64,000 nucleotides of DNA from Zasmidium citrigriseum (GCA_002786025.1 NHNW01000015.1:496001-560000), one strand, 5' to 3'; shown: positions 38,701 to 49,631, counted from the stretch's first letter. Numbers and translations are program-made. Notes: generated by a model not told the origin, from the letters alone.

Positions 38701-38821
38701 ATGGTCTTTTCTGGCGTTGGGTGTACAAGTGAGGACTTGATCAAGAGCTCGCGACAGAATTCAGGCTCTGGCCTGCCTGCCTTTGTTGCCTAGGCAGATG
38801 AAACCCAAAAGCCACGCGCCC

Positions 38822-39165
38822 CCATGGCAGTCGCGACGGAGACGCGAAGCGCGTCGAATTCGGTGAGATCAAAGACATGCGGACAACTCCCGACCTCATG
38901 CAGATTGGGAAGAGAAGGTGATGCTGTCAAGATCAAATCTTCCATCATCGACGGGAGGGCAAAGGTATGTTGATGAAAGACAGAAGACTCAGAAGATGAA
39001 GACCCAGCCTCGCACCTCGCATTCGGTCCCCCGATTTCCGAGACCGAAATTCGACCGCACCTCCCAACCTTCCACCACAGTCCACAACCATCATCTAGCC
39101 TTACACATCAGCCACAACATCGCCGTCAATCTGAGAGGTGAATCTCGAACACAGGATTGAGTCGA
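38822..39165 (+). repeat. Diverged direct repeat, copy A
   Basis: The copy shares with 42507-42880, in the same orientation, an identical 21-mer (38838-38858) and an identical 22-mer (39007-39028). The downstream blocks ccgagaccgaa, accgcacct(c/t)ccaa and atcagccacaacatcgccgtc are similar. The 21-mer contains a hairpin, GACGCG-aag-CGCGTC. The middle of the element is poorly conserved and has diverged in length. There is no terminal inverted repeat or ORF that would name it. Confidence 0.7.
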
Positions 39166-39335
39166 GGTCAGTAAAATTGGTCTATTGATACTACCGCTAC
39201 CTCCTGCTCGCACTCTTCCTAGGACAGCGTGTATCTTGTCTTTCAAATTCCGTGCGGCGAAATGTTGAATTCCGTGCAGCGGATTCAGGGGCCATGTCAA
39301 TCGAACGATTATCTGGGCCCATACCACTCGCCATC

Positions 39336-40638
39336 TCACGCACCATCTGTGATCGTAAAACGATACGCACCGTCGAGCTGGTCGTCACTCAGTCGCTTCG
39401 CGGTACACGCCTCGCCGTCCTGATCACCATCGTCGCAACCGCTGATAGTCCCCTTCGTGCACAGCATGTATGGCGTCCACGTAACATGTCCACACGAATC
39501 GTCCGGGGGTGTGAACATGTAGCTGTGGCTTTGAGATGCGCTCTTTTCAAAAGTGAAAGAGGTACTGGCGAATATGATGCCGCAAGGATCGCTCACGCTG
39601 GCGCCGAAGGTGTTGGACTGCGAGACACTTTGCTCATTCATGACCGTGAATGTGGTCCCGTCTCCGCAGATGTTACCGCCAATGTCGTAGGACTTGGAAC
39701 CGGTCTTGGTGTAGGTATCTCCATCTTGTTTGTACGAATCGCAGTCCCGTTTGGTCAGAGTGCTGTTCAGGTTGCGATCCATAGTGATCAGTAGATCATC
39801 CATTAGGTCGGCTCCTTGATGACCCGCTGCGATGGGCAGGATGTAGTTTCCACTGGCACCTTTCAGGAGCGAGGATACCGGCGTTGAGACACCACGTTTC
39901 CTGGCACCAGCGTCTTGGCATTCCTCCGTACCGCAACACTTTTGGACCATGAAAGTAGACGATGTAGCTAGTCTTGGATTGAGTTAGAACGTTTCGTGTG
40001 GAAGTATGTTGTCCAAGTACTTACGAGACACATCTATAGGCTCGCAACGTCAGTCAACGCAAATAAAGCCGCAGCTTGGGCGTACTTACGTATCTCCAGT
40101 GCCGATGTAGACAGGGACACCACAGTCATCCACATCAGTGTCTGCTGGGCTTCGAATTCTGTTTCACGATAATTAGAAAGACAGTTACGTTGCCCGCGAT
40201 ATTTGCAACGCACATGACTTTGCAGCCGTCGGCTTGCTTTGAGATGTCGTAGTAGACTGTTCTCTTTCCCTGTCTCCAGCGTTAGCCGCGATCTCAGTGT
40301 GGATATCAGACACTCTTACGCTTCCGCTATCATCGTAGTCGTCCGCGTCTGCTGATAGTAAGTCCCCTGAAACCCCATGAATCCGCATAATACTTACAGC
40401 CACCAAGGACTGTATCGCGGTCATAAACAACACTGGCCCCATAATTAGCGACGAAAAGGTCATTGAGAACTCGACGATAGTCTGATTGGCCCTACCAAGA
40501 AGGATATCCTGTTCCCTCAGAAATGACTGAGGTCGGGCAGTCGTCACAACCTTGTCCAGTGCAGAGACCGAAAGGTGGGTCGTCGGCGGCCCTGATGCTT
40601 TTGACGAGGAGAAAAGTGGCAACGACGAGAGATTTCAT
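39336..40638 (-). CDS. Secreted cysteine-rich protein, seven exons including a 9-nt micro-exon
   Basis: Predicted exons are 40638-40496, 40432-40398, 40348-40320, 40269-40214, 40158-40090, 40033-40025 and 39972-39336 (325 residues). The six introns are 49-63 nt, and most have clear CTAAC/CTGAC/CTAAT branch sites. Residues 1-17 form a signal peptide (MKSLVVATFLLVKSIRA); in-frame ATGs at 40647 and 40653 could add 3-5 residues. The mature protein has about 18 cysteines (CTGQGCDDC, MVQKCCGTEEC, ISGCDDG and others), a possible Kex2 site (ARKRG) and a Ser/Thr-rich C-terminal half. It appears to be a conserved fungal secreted protein, but I do not recognise the family. The 9-nt exon adds CVS before LATSSTF and is optional in frame terms. 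The gene is divergent from another secreted-protein gene at 41831 and lies between direct repeat copies. Confidence 0.68.
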
Positions 40639-40653
40639 GTTTGACATTGTCAT

Positions 40654-41830
40654 TCCAATGGAGTCAGCTGAATGCTTGGAATGGTCCAGCTGTCATTCGA
40701 TGCAGATACCCTCATACTTATATTTTCCCTTGTGAGCATACAACTCACGGACAAGTCTCAAGATCGATGATCACACTTGGGCCAAGTCGGATAGCAAGGA
40801 AATGATTCTTGGCTACGGGCGAGCAGGATGCTGAACAAGAAAGATTCTCAAAGGCTATGCCGTGTTTGTCGTGAGTGTCGAGATCTCAACTCGATATCGT
40901 GACCGATCCGAGGAGTGTTGGTTGGTCTTCAGGCGCTTCTCAACGTTGATGCGCCGGCATTGTGGAGCTGCGACTCATTCTTGTCGTGGATACGAAGACT
41001 AAGGATCGCAGGAGGGTAACTCAATCCATGAGTTGTCGTCTAGCGTGTTACGACAAGCGAGCAAGGCAATGAATCCCTATGCTCTTATGTCGCTAACGAT
41101 CTTACACTTCGCGCGAACCGTACGCTATGGGTTTTCAAGCGAGCCACTATCCCTAGAGCTACAGGTAGGTAGAGTGGGCCTATGTGCGGAATACGAGGCT
41201 CCTAGGGTCTGCCTAATGTGCGAGACTTAGGTTGTGCGAGAAATGAAAACCGCCCTCTACTTTGCAGACGATCAACATGCTGCAAACCTTTAGCCTACTT
41301 TCGAAATGCTGCGCAATATCTGTTCCCACGTTAACATCTCTATCCGAAATTCATGTCTGAGAAGCGGGCGTATATACTCAGGACTTGCAGCTAATCGGAA
41401 CAAGTCTTACAGAACGCGATGACTACAACATAATTTCTGCAGTGTATCGAGGAGCGAAGATCAACATGATACGAGACCTGAAAGACGCTTTCTGCAAGCT
41501 AGCAATCAAGTGTATAGACTAACGTGCTATAACCTCAATGGCTTGAGTTGCAACAACACACAGTGCGAGATATGATGCATACATTTCGATCGAACGTGAT
41601 TTATCCAATCGAATGGACGCACATGCCGGGGAGTCACATGAAATCGAATCGAACCGAGCATCAAGTGCGAGATGAATGTCCACTCCAAGACTATCCTGCA
41701 AAAGAGAGGGAAGGCGAGACGGAGAACCAAAGTAGATATAAAGACTGCTTGCACAGCTCGTAGACTCAACACATTGTTCCACTGTTCTTTTCCATCGCAG
41801 ACCTTCATTGTCACAACATCCAATCCCGTC
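40654..41830. promoter_or_regulatory. Shared upstream region of two divergent secreted-protein genes
   Basis: About 1.18 kb without a supported gene. TATA-like elements occur on both sides at suitable distances. For the minus-strand gene, aaatataag lies at about 40717-40726, some 65-75 bases upstream of its ATG. For the plus-strand gene, gatataaag lies at 41735-41743, about 90 bases upstream of its ATG. The centre has short ORFs without domains. Confidence 0.5.
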
Positions 41831-42273
41831 ATGCTTCTCTTCAACATTGCTACTCTGGCCGTGTGCGCCACTGGAGCCCTTGCTGCAACACCTCCGGACG
41901 ATGAAATGCTCGTCCGACTCTGGACGAAGGGCTGTGAAGCAGACGATGACGGCTCTATGGCGTACACCTATTATGTCTCGGACGACGACAGCGATGGTAT
42001 GGCGCAGGACTGCGGTCTCATCGTATCCCAAAAGCCCTTGGCTAATTCGTTCGATCAGATGTGTACACAGGATCGGGCGAGTGCGATGGCAATCCTCAGG
42101 GCCTAGTAACCGCCAATGTACAGATATTGTTCCCCTATGGCTACGATCAATGGGAGATCAGTCTCTATAGCGACACCCGATGCCAGGATCACGTCGCGAC
42201 ATACGACGCCGAGGGTTGCTATGCACAGCCAGAAGGTCAAGCCATTGGGTCAATCAAGCCAAACAAGACATAG
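41831..42273 (+). CDS. Small secreted protein, two exons (effector candidate)
   Basis: Exons 41831-41996 and 42059-42273 encode 126 residues. The 62-nt intron (GTATGG...CTAAT...GATCAG) is needed to continue the frame: SDDDSD is joined to DVYTGSGECDGN. A signal peptide is clear (MLLFNIATLAVCATGALA). The mature part of about 108 residues is acidic and has four cysteines (KGCEAD, GECDG, TRCQD, EGCYA), enough for two disulfides. No family is recognised. A gatataaag TATA-like element lies 90 bases upstream. Secretion, size and cysteines make it an effector-like candidate, as does its position opposite another secreted Cys-rich gene inside a repeat-bounded interval. Without splicing, exon 1 would run to a stop at 42106 and lose the C-terminal cysteines. 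Confidence 0.7.
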
Positions 42274-43670
42274 ATCCGAGAGTCGACAATCTGTTGTCTT
42301 CCAGCGAGATCCTATACCGTCGAAACATGTGCGAGTTGGGTTAAAGAGGTGGATTGCATTTCAGGTCGGCCTTTGATTGCGTTGGTGGACCGAGGTAACA
42401 GCTCCGAAGAAGGCATGCGTGAATCGTAGCTGTTCAACACAGATCGCAGTACTACAACAGTCGTCAATATCCATACACATCTTCACTGCCAGTATCAAAT
42501 GCACCATGCCCTGGAAGCCGCGATGGAGACGCGAAGCGCGTCGAAATGCAGCCTTGTCCATTGTGCATGAATCCTGGGCATAACCCAGACCAGACCCAAC
42601 CGCGTCTTCTTGATACCAGATGTCCTCGTTAGACTGTACAGAAGATGATGCTAATGGTGCCATGTGGAGGGAGGATAGGGTGCGAGATTGAAGAAGAAGG
42701 AGAGGAAGCCTCGCACCTCGCATTCGGTCTCACCGGGATCCACCTTTTTCCGAGACCGAACTGCAACCGCACCTTCCAATCTTCCTCCACCGCCATCCAC
42801 GACCATCGTCATGGCCAAGCCTCACACGATGCCCGATATCAGCCACAGCATCGCCGTCGTTCTGGGCCGTCGACATGTCTCACCGAATGGGCAGGTCGCG
42901 ATGTTCGCCTTATGCAGTACTAGTAGCTCGGTCCAAGTGGGCATGCGCCATCACACTCATTCGAGCAGTCTCTGCTAGACAACTGATGATGACAGCTTAG
43001 CATGAAGAACATACCGAAGCGTCCACGCACGCGAGCGAGATCAGCACTTCGAGTTGATTGGGAACTGTCTGCTTTCCGCAAGCACTTCTATTCATGAAAG
43101 TGTATGGGCGACCACCTTTCCGAGGATCTTCCTTGCATTGCGTGGCTCGACCGCGTAGACTTCGTCGACGGTGGTACGTGCATTTGCCATTGCAAAAGTT
43201 ATATACGGCCTCTTCCCTATCCTCCGGCTTCGTGCGAGTTTGCGGTCTTTACTTTGGGCGCCCTGCTTGAAATCATACCACACCAAGCACACTTCAGGAC
43301 GATGGCCCGGAGAACTTTGCTCGGCCAAGCCACGGAAATGACACACTGGACCTGACAGAACGCATGTTGCCGTCAGATGCCTGCCGTAAACTCCTCGGAT
43401 TCGCCATGAAGTGACACTAGACCACGAGGCTGTACTACTTGGCTTCTACAAACTCGGAGTTCGGCCATCTAGTCAGCTCTACCTCAAACGCAGTGCCACT
43501 GCATTCCGCAAGTCGAATGACGAACTTCATGGTTTCGCCGCGTCACCCAGGTCATCGACTCGCCGCAGTCGCAGCGACAAGGAGACCAGGCATCTATAAC
43601 TTGAAGATCGCCTGAATCCTCCTGTTCCCATCATCCTTTGTCCCATCACCCTCGTTTATCTCAATCCACC
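42274..43670. other. Gene-free interval holding repeat copy B and tannase promoter
   Basis: About 1.4 kb between the small secreted-protein gene and the tannase gene. It contains repeat copy B (listed separately). Bases 42880-43670 hold no supported gene. The last ~100 bases are a CT-rich leader before the tannase ATG. Confidence 0.45.
42507..42880 (+). repeat. Diverged direct repeat, copy B
   Basis: Partner of the copy at 38822-39165, in the same orientation. The identical 21-mer is at 42525-42545 and the identical 22-mer at 42708-42729, followed by similar blocks (ccgagaccgaa, accgcaccttccaa, atcagccacagcatcgccgtc). A shorter 14-base match, cctcgcacctcgca, recurs at 48896-48909 upstream of another secreted-protein gene. 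Confidence 0.7.
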
Positions 43671-45519
43671 ATGGGTCGTTTCTCCCGGGCAGCTATTGCT
43701 GCTTCTTTGACTTCAGCAGTCCAGGTCGCCTCGAACACAACTTCTTTGGCCGACGCTTGCACAGTTTCCAACATCCAGGCCGCTTTGCCCTCGAACGGAA
43801 CCATTCTTGGCGTCGATCTCATTCCGTCCGCAGTCACTGCAAGTGCTGTCTACAATGCATCTACCGGCGGCGGCATGGCAAGCGCCACGACCTCAAGCGC
43901 AACATACAGCTACTGCAATGCAACGGTCACATACACCCACACTGGCAAGGGGGATGAGGTGGTCCTGAAGATTGCTTTCCCAGCGCCATCGGATTTCAAG
44001 AGCCGCTTTTACGTTGCTGGTGGTGGAGGCTTTTCCCTGTCATCAACCAGCACTGGAGGTCTTGCGTACGGTGCCGTTGGAGCCGCAACCTCTGCGGGAT
44101 ACGATGCCTTCGACTACAGCTACGATGAGAAGATTCTGTACGGCAACGGGTCCATCAACTGGGATGCAACGTATATGTTCTCCTACCAAGCTCTTGGTGA
44201 GATGACCAAGGTTAGCAAGGAGATCACCAAAGGCTTCTACGGCATGGACAGCGATGACAAGGTCTACACTTACTATGAGGGTAAGCAATACCAATGAAAT
44301 ACGCAATGACGACCGGATATCGATATCTAACCAACTGATAGGCTGCTCCGACGGTGGACGTGAAGGTATGAGCCAGGTCCAGCGATGGGGCGAGGAGTAC
44401 GACGGCGTCATTGCAGGTGCTCCGGCTTTCCGTTTCGCCCAGCAGCAAGTTCACCACGTCTATGCCGCAACTATTGAGCACACCATGGACTACTACCCAC
44501 CACCATGTGCCCTGGACAAGATCGTCAATGCTACAATCGCTGCATGCGATCCTCTCGACGGCCGCTCTGACGGTGTGATCAGCCGCACTGATCTCTGCAT
44601 GTTGAACTTCAACCTCAGCTCCATCATTGGCGAGTCTTACTACTGCGCTGCCGAGACGGCCACTTCGCTGGGCTTTGGCTTCAGCAAAGTCAAGCGCCAG
44701 ATGGCTGCAGGTAGCTCCTCAAGCTACGCACCCGCTCAAAATGGCACTGTCACCGCAGAAGACGTCGCTGTTGCGCAGGCTGTCTACGATGGTCTGCACA
44801 ACTCTGCAGGCCAGCGTGCATACCTCTCCTGGCAAATCGGCTCCGACCTCGGCGATGCTGATCCAGTCTGGGACAATTCGACCGGCTGGTCATTGAACAT
44901 CCCATCAACCGGCGGCGAGTACGTCACTAAATTCGTGCAGCTGCTCGACATCGACAATCTCGAGAACCTTGACGGCGTTACCTACGACACCCTTGTTGAC
45001 TGGATGACTATTGGCTACTTCAGATACCTCGACAGTCTCCAGACCACCGTTCCAGACCTCACTCCTTTCCAAGCCTCCGGCGGCAAGATGATCCACTACC
45101 ACGGCGAGTCCGACCCATCGATTCCCGCCGCTTCGTCCGTCCACTACTGGCAATCTGTCCGGTCCATCATGTACGGAAACCTCTCCGACGGCGAGGCTCT
45201 CGATGCTCTCAGCGACTGGTACCAGTTCTACCTCATTCCAGGAGCCGCCCACTGCGGTTCCAACGATCTGCAGCCCGGCCCTTACCCAGAGAACAACATG
45301 AACATCATGATCGACTGGGTTGAGAATGGTGTCAAACCCTCTCGTCTGAATGCCACCGTTTCGTCTGGTACCTATGAGGGCGAGACGCAGATGTTGTGCC
45401 AGTGGCCGAAGCGTCCTCTCTGGCAGGGTAACAGCACCAGCTTCGATTGCGTTGATGATGAGGCTTCGATCGAGAGCTGGACCTACACTTTCCCCGCTTT
45501 CAAGGTCCCGATCTACTGA
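43671..45519 (+). CDS. Secreted tannase/feruloyl esterase family protein
   Basis: Exons 43671-44280 and 44342-45519 encode 595 residues; the 61-nt intron (GTAAGC...CTAAC...GATAG) joins YYEG to CSDGGREG. The N-terminus is a secretion signal (MGRFSRAAIAASLTSAVQVA). The family's CS-D-HC arrangement is visible: CS in GCSDGGREG (nucleophile serine beside a disulfide cysteine), an aspartate in GESDPS, and HC in GAAHCG near the C-terminus. There are several N-glycosylation sequons. Members (Pfam tannase) split gallate, ferulate or other phenolic esters from plant tannins and cell-wall polymers outside the cell; which ester is cut here cannot be told. The gene converges with an MFS carrier 104 bp away, and an SDR gene follows, suggesting a small catabolic group. 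KVKRQ around residue 345 may be a Kex2 site, as in related enzymes. Confidence 0.92.
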
Positions 45520-45623
45520 GGGATGTAGTTGCCGAAGCATTTGTCGCAAGAGGTGGTTGAGACCAGAATCCCCTGACAATCTTTGTACCATATCTGTCGT
45601 CATTTAACACCCAAATGAGCATC

Positions 45624-47085
45624 TCATATCACCCCAGCCTTCCTAACGAACCATCCTAACCCACCAGCTACCGCAGTCGTTCCAGCAAAGATGATGATAT
45701 TGCCATACTCACTGCCATATGCCGAAATGGCCGAGTCTGAGAAACCTTTGGAGCGCTCCAACAGGGACTCCGATAGCGGTCCACTAACGATCGAACCGAC
45801 TCCCCGACCAGCCGCGAACAAGCCGAAAATGAGATTCGCATCTGCCCCTTCGTATTTCTCCTGGACCAGCCTGATCATTCCCGCCCAGTTGGTGGAATAC
45901 CCGCCGGCAGCCAATCCATACACGATGCTGAAGATGTAAAGCGGAGCAATGGAAGTGGCGAAGCCCAGGATGCAGAAGACGGCCAAACCCGCAAGGACGC
46001 TTATGAAGAGTGTCACCGTCGTGACTTCGAATCGATCGACCAGGACGCCGACGCCGGTGCAGCCGAAGACTGCTGCGAAATTGATGAAGACGTTGGTGAG
46101 TGATCCGAGGGTCGAGTTGAGACCAAGGCTCTCGGCGATAGAAGGGAGGTAGTTGGATGGGAGAAAGTAGCCGAGTGCTTCGACCGTGTTGAAGAACTGC
46201 ATCATCCAGAAGAGAGGCGATTTGAGGAATGATGCATCGACCGGGGGCGCGGCGTGGGATGCCGAAACAGGGAGACGCGGTTTGAGGATGAAAGGGAGCG
46301 GAGCGGCGGGGATGACAATCATGGCTGCCGCGATGCGAAGAGTCTGCCCAAGGGTCAGTGTTGTCACACGGACGAAAACAAGCACAACAACGATAATGCA
46401 CCCATGCGAGTCCGACTTTCCCCAACAACGCCTGCAAGACCAACGGCATCACCACACCCCCTGTTCCATCCCCCGCAATCGCAATCCCCAACGCCAAGCC
46501 CTTCTTCCTCATGAACCACTCATTAATATAACTGATACTCGGCAGGACCAAAGCATTTCCCCCAATCGCATACACCACACCCTGACAAACCAACAACCCC
46601 TCCACCTTATCCGTGAAACTCGCACCGATGAGACTCGCCCCAGTTATCGGCAGGCTGGCGTAAAGGGCCCACTGCCGCGCTTTGGGCCAGCGTTGGAATA
46701 GCCAGAAGTAGAGCGGTGTCGTCAGGTACATTAGGCCCGTGGAGGTTGTGCCTATGGCCGCGATTCCAGATTGGGAGGAGAAGGGCTCGTGGGTGGTGTA
46801 GTATTCTTGCATTACGCCGAAGGAGAGGGCGAAGCCCCAAATTAGGTAGTTGGAGAGGAAGGCGCCGAAGAGGGCGAGCCAGGCTTGGTAGCCTTGGTCT
46901 GTTGGAGGTAAAGCGTTTTGAACTGGGTGGATGTGGGACTCGTCTCCTTCTTCTTCGTTGGACGGTGCTGTGATGGAGGCTGGACCCGAGGGTGAGGTTG
47001 AGGTGGGCCATGGGGGAAGGTTGATCTCTTCGTATGTCTGGGGTGGGTGAGGCCCTGTTGTTGTTGTGGCGGTCTTGGACGACAT
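45624..47085 (-). CDS. MFS transporter, monocarboxylate-transporter-like
   Basis: Exons 47085-46402 and 46343-45624 encode 467 residues; the 58-nt intron (GTGCAT...CACTGAC...GGCAG) falls in the membrane core and keeps frame (KVGLAW / TLRIAAAMI). The cytosolic N-terminus of about 75 residues is Pro/Ser/Thr-rich. DQGYQAWLALFGAFLSNYLIWG opens TM1 in the style of the fungal monocarboxylate-porter (Mch) family. Repeated hydrophobic segments fit about 12 TMs. No signature fixes the substrate; family members carry monocarboxylates, but several fungal ones do not. It is divergent from the SDR gene across 282 bp and faces the tannase tail to tail, so uptake of a released organic acid is an attractive but unproven role. 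An upstream TTG at 47127 is not used as start. Confidence 0.86.
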
Positions 47086-47367
47086 CTTGAGAGATAAGGA
47101 CCGACGAGGAGTCGGAGTAAAGTTCAAGAGTTACAAGTCTGATTTGAAGGTGATTTTTTCAATCGACCCTAACCCCATCCATCGGCATTGGATTCCGATT
47201 TGACTCACGACCCACTCTACGCCCTACGGTCGTACCCGAGGAAGGTTCCTTCCTTGTTGGGTAAGTCCTGCGAGAATCCTTGCAAGCTAAGTTGGACTTC
47301 ACTTCGACTTCATCATACAGCCAGGATAAGAATCCGGAGAGCACGACCCCATCAGATCGGATACAAA
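47086..47367. promoter_or_regulatory. Bidirectional promoter region MFS-SDR
   Basis: Only 282 bases separate the divergent start codons, so the carrier and the dehydrogenase probably share control elements. No known operator is recognised by eye. Confidence 0.5.
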
Positions 47368-48273
47368 ATGTCACAAGAAACGGCCATTCCCTCCAATCCG
47401 CAACCCTCGTCTTTCGACCTCACCCTCAACCTCTCAGAAACCCACGTCCTCATAACCGGCGGCTGCGGTCTCATCGGCCGAGTCGTGGTCGACGCTTTTC
47501 TCGCAGCGGGCTCGATTGTATCCGTCGTCGACCTCCCCGACGCTATCTCGCGCATTCCCGTCAGCAAACTCGGCAATGTGCACCTCTACTCCGCCGACAT
47601 CAGCAAACCCTCCGACATCGACGCGGCTTTCACAGAAGCGGAGAAGAACTCTGGATCCGTGGAAGTGTGCATTGCATTAGCGAGTCTGGATCTGAGTGTT
47701 TTGGAGCAGACGGAGAGTATCTGTGATGCGGATCCGGAGGTTTGGCAGAATGTGTTTAATGTTAATGTTAATGGGACGTTTTTGACGGCGCAGCGCTGGC
47801 TAAGGGGGGTAAGGAGTGCGGTGCGAGATCCTGAGAAGGCGGGGAAGTTGAGGAATGTGAATCTCATCCTTATGGGCTCTGAATCCGGCACCTTCGGCGT
47901 GCGAACCATGGCTGCCTACGCAGCTGGGAAGTCCGCAGTGCAGTATGGTCTTTTGCGAAGTTTGGCGAAGGATGTTCCTAGAATATACAGGAAGGCGAGA
48001 GTTAATGCTGTTGCGCCGGGGGCCGTGGACACGAGTCGGTTTCGGGAGGAGTGTGAGAGGTATGGACAGGAGTGGAAGTGGGAGGAGTGTGAGGCGACGG
48101 TGGGGATGGCGAAGCCGGTGAGTCCGGAGGACGTGGCGAGGACCTTTGTGTTTTTGGCGAGTGAGAGGTTTTCTGGGGGAACGCATGGGCAGGTGCTGCA
48201 TGTTGATGGGGGGAAGATGGGGAGTGTTGTTTGGGGGCCGGGGGAGGTTGGGAAAGGGGAGGGTGCTGCTTGA
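47368..48273 (+). CDS. Short-chain dehydrogenase/reductase
   Basis: A 301-residue single-exon SDR starting MSQETAIPSN (the frame upstream of 47368 opens only with TTG). The cofactor loop TGGCGLIG is at 30-37. An acidic residue after the second beta strand (VVDLPD) favours NAD(H). The catalytic YxxxK is in YAAGKSA, preceded by a serine-containing strand (LILMGSESGTFG). VNAVAPGAVDTSRF is the classical SDR substrate-loop lead-in, and the C-terminus ends with HVDGGKMGS. The reaction is oxidation or reduction of an alcohol or carbonyl; the substrate is unknown. It is divergent from the MFS carrier and may belong with the tannase in a phenolic or organic-acid pathway (inference). Composition switches from C-rich to G/T-rich near 47650. 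Confidence 0.9.
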   Translation: MSQETAIPSNPQPSSFDLTLNLSETHVLITGGCGLIGRVVVDAFLAAGSIVSVVDLPDAISRIPVSKLGNVHLYSADISKPSDIDAAFTEAEKNSGSVEVCIALASLDLSVLEQTESICDADPEVWQNVFNVNVNGTFLTAQRWLRGVRSAVRDPEKAGKLRNVNLILMGSESGTFGVRTMAAYAAGKSAVQYGLLRSLAKDVPRIYRKARVNAVAPGAVDTSRFREECERYGQEWKWEECEATVGMAKPVSPEDVARTFVFLASERFSGGTHGQVLHVDGGKMGSVVWGPGEVGKGEGAA

Positions 48274-48991
48274 CTTGTAATGTGCGAGGGCCTTGCCATC
48301 AAGAATGTTGTGAAGACTATGAGAAAGTTCTACGATAATTGAAGATTTCCATCGTAAGCGCTCGAAGTCTTAAAGGGCCCTATCTCTGAGCGTTTTGTCG
48401 AGCTGCCAACCTACTCCTGAGCTCTCGACCAATCTTGCACTATGTCGAGATGTTCCTCCATGGAGGAGATAACCCCATGTCTGGAGAAGCTGGATGATGA
48501 GGTCTCGGAGCTGCAGCTGTCTTACCTAGTAATCTCGTCAGCCTTATTGGTTACCCCTTTTTCTTGACTTTTAAGTTCAGAACACGCTTATGCGCGGAAC
48601 CAAGTTTTACAACAGACGCAAGGTCTCGATTCAGGCAATTCAGCCTGATAGACAACATTGCCGTATCAAATGTCAAATGGTTATCATCGGGATGATTGCG
48701 GGTAGACGAGTTTGGCAGCTTCGTTACATCGCCGAAATAGATCCCAGTCTTGCATAACGCTGGGCTATGAATCGCTCGTTTGTAGGAGATGTTTTGTACG
48801 TTCCAGTACCATGGCATCGTCGTTGAATCATGACGACTTGATGTGCTGGACGAGGGAGGAGTTCCCTGGACAGGTGGGGAGAACATAACTAATAACCTCG
48901 CACCTCGCAGTGGGAAAGAGCTCCTCCTCCGCTGAACGCCGTTTCTGCTTCCTACACGCCTCTCCCAAGAACTCTCATACTCACCGACAAC
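48274..48991. other. Spacer downstream of SDR gene
   Basis: About 720 bases. A 111-codon minus-strand frame (48551-48886, ATG start) has no signal peptide, domain or convincing codon bias and is not called. The 14-base motif cctcgcacctcgca at 48896-48909 matches part of direct repeats A and B. Confidence 0.4.
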
Positions 48992-49631
48992 ATGCGGTTC
49001 TTCCCACAGCTCCTCCTAGCTGCCCACGTTGGCCTAAGCATCGCAGCTCCCACACCAAGCCACATCAACGATTTCGATGCCCTCGACACAGACGACGGAG
49101 AGCCAGACTTCGACACAATTCTCGGAATGTTTAATGAGGATCCGATCACCGAGAGTGATGAGGAGAAAAGAGACGCAGACGCAGCGAGCGTCCCACTCAT
49201 CACGAGCATTCTTCTGACTACCGACTTCGATCCAGCCAACCCTGAGGCTTTGACCGCGGAGCAGCTTATGCAGCTTGAGGCTGAGGATGCGGAGGTCTTG
49301 TTTGAGGAGTTGAATAAGTATGTGGAGAATCATGAGAGGCCGGAGTTGATCGTGCCGGTTTCGGCGGAGGAGTTGTATGAGGGTGAGTGTCTTTCTTGAT
49401 CGAACACTTGCGTATCCTAGCTCGTGCTGATATCAGTGAACAGAGGTGAACCCAGAGTCGATGCCGACTGAGGATTTCGTCGCTCTCGCCAGCACCGCCG
49501 ATGTCGAGGGCAAAGGCAAAGGCAAACATCACAAGCACCATCACAAGAAGCACAAGGTTGTAAAGCCGGGGAAGACGCCGGTTTGGGTGCAGGTACTCAC
49601 TACGGTCTTGTTCGTGTTGTTGCCGCTATAG
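48992..49631 (+). CDS. Small secreted or GPI-anchored acidic protein with His/Lys-rich tail
   Basis: Exons 48992-49382 and 49444-49631 encode 192 residues; the 61-nt intron (GTGAGT...CTGATAT...GAACAG) joins ELYEE to VNPESMPTED. The signal peptide is clear (MRFFPQLLLAAHVGLSIAA). An acidic propeptide-like region ends at EEKR, a Kex2 site near residue 59. The central part is acidic and helical. A basic KGKGKHHKHHHKKHK stretch then precedes a hydrophobic C-terminus (VQVLTTVLFVLLPL), which resembles a GPI-attachment signal or tail anchor. The His cluster could bind metal ions. There are no cysteines in the mature protein. The family is not recognised; it is probably a lineage-restricted surface protein. 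Start cATGcgg after a CA-rich leader. Confidence 0.68.

Noticed and set aside
48551..48886. 111-codon minus-strand ORF between SDR and surface-protein genes
   Set aside because: ATG start but no signal peptide, domain or splice evidence; left uncalled.
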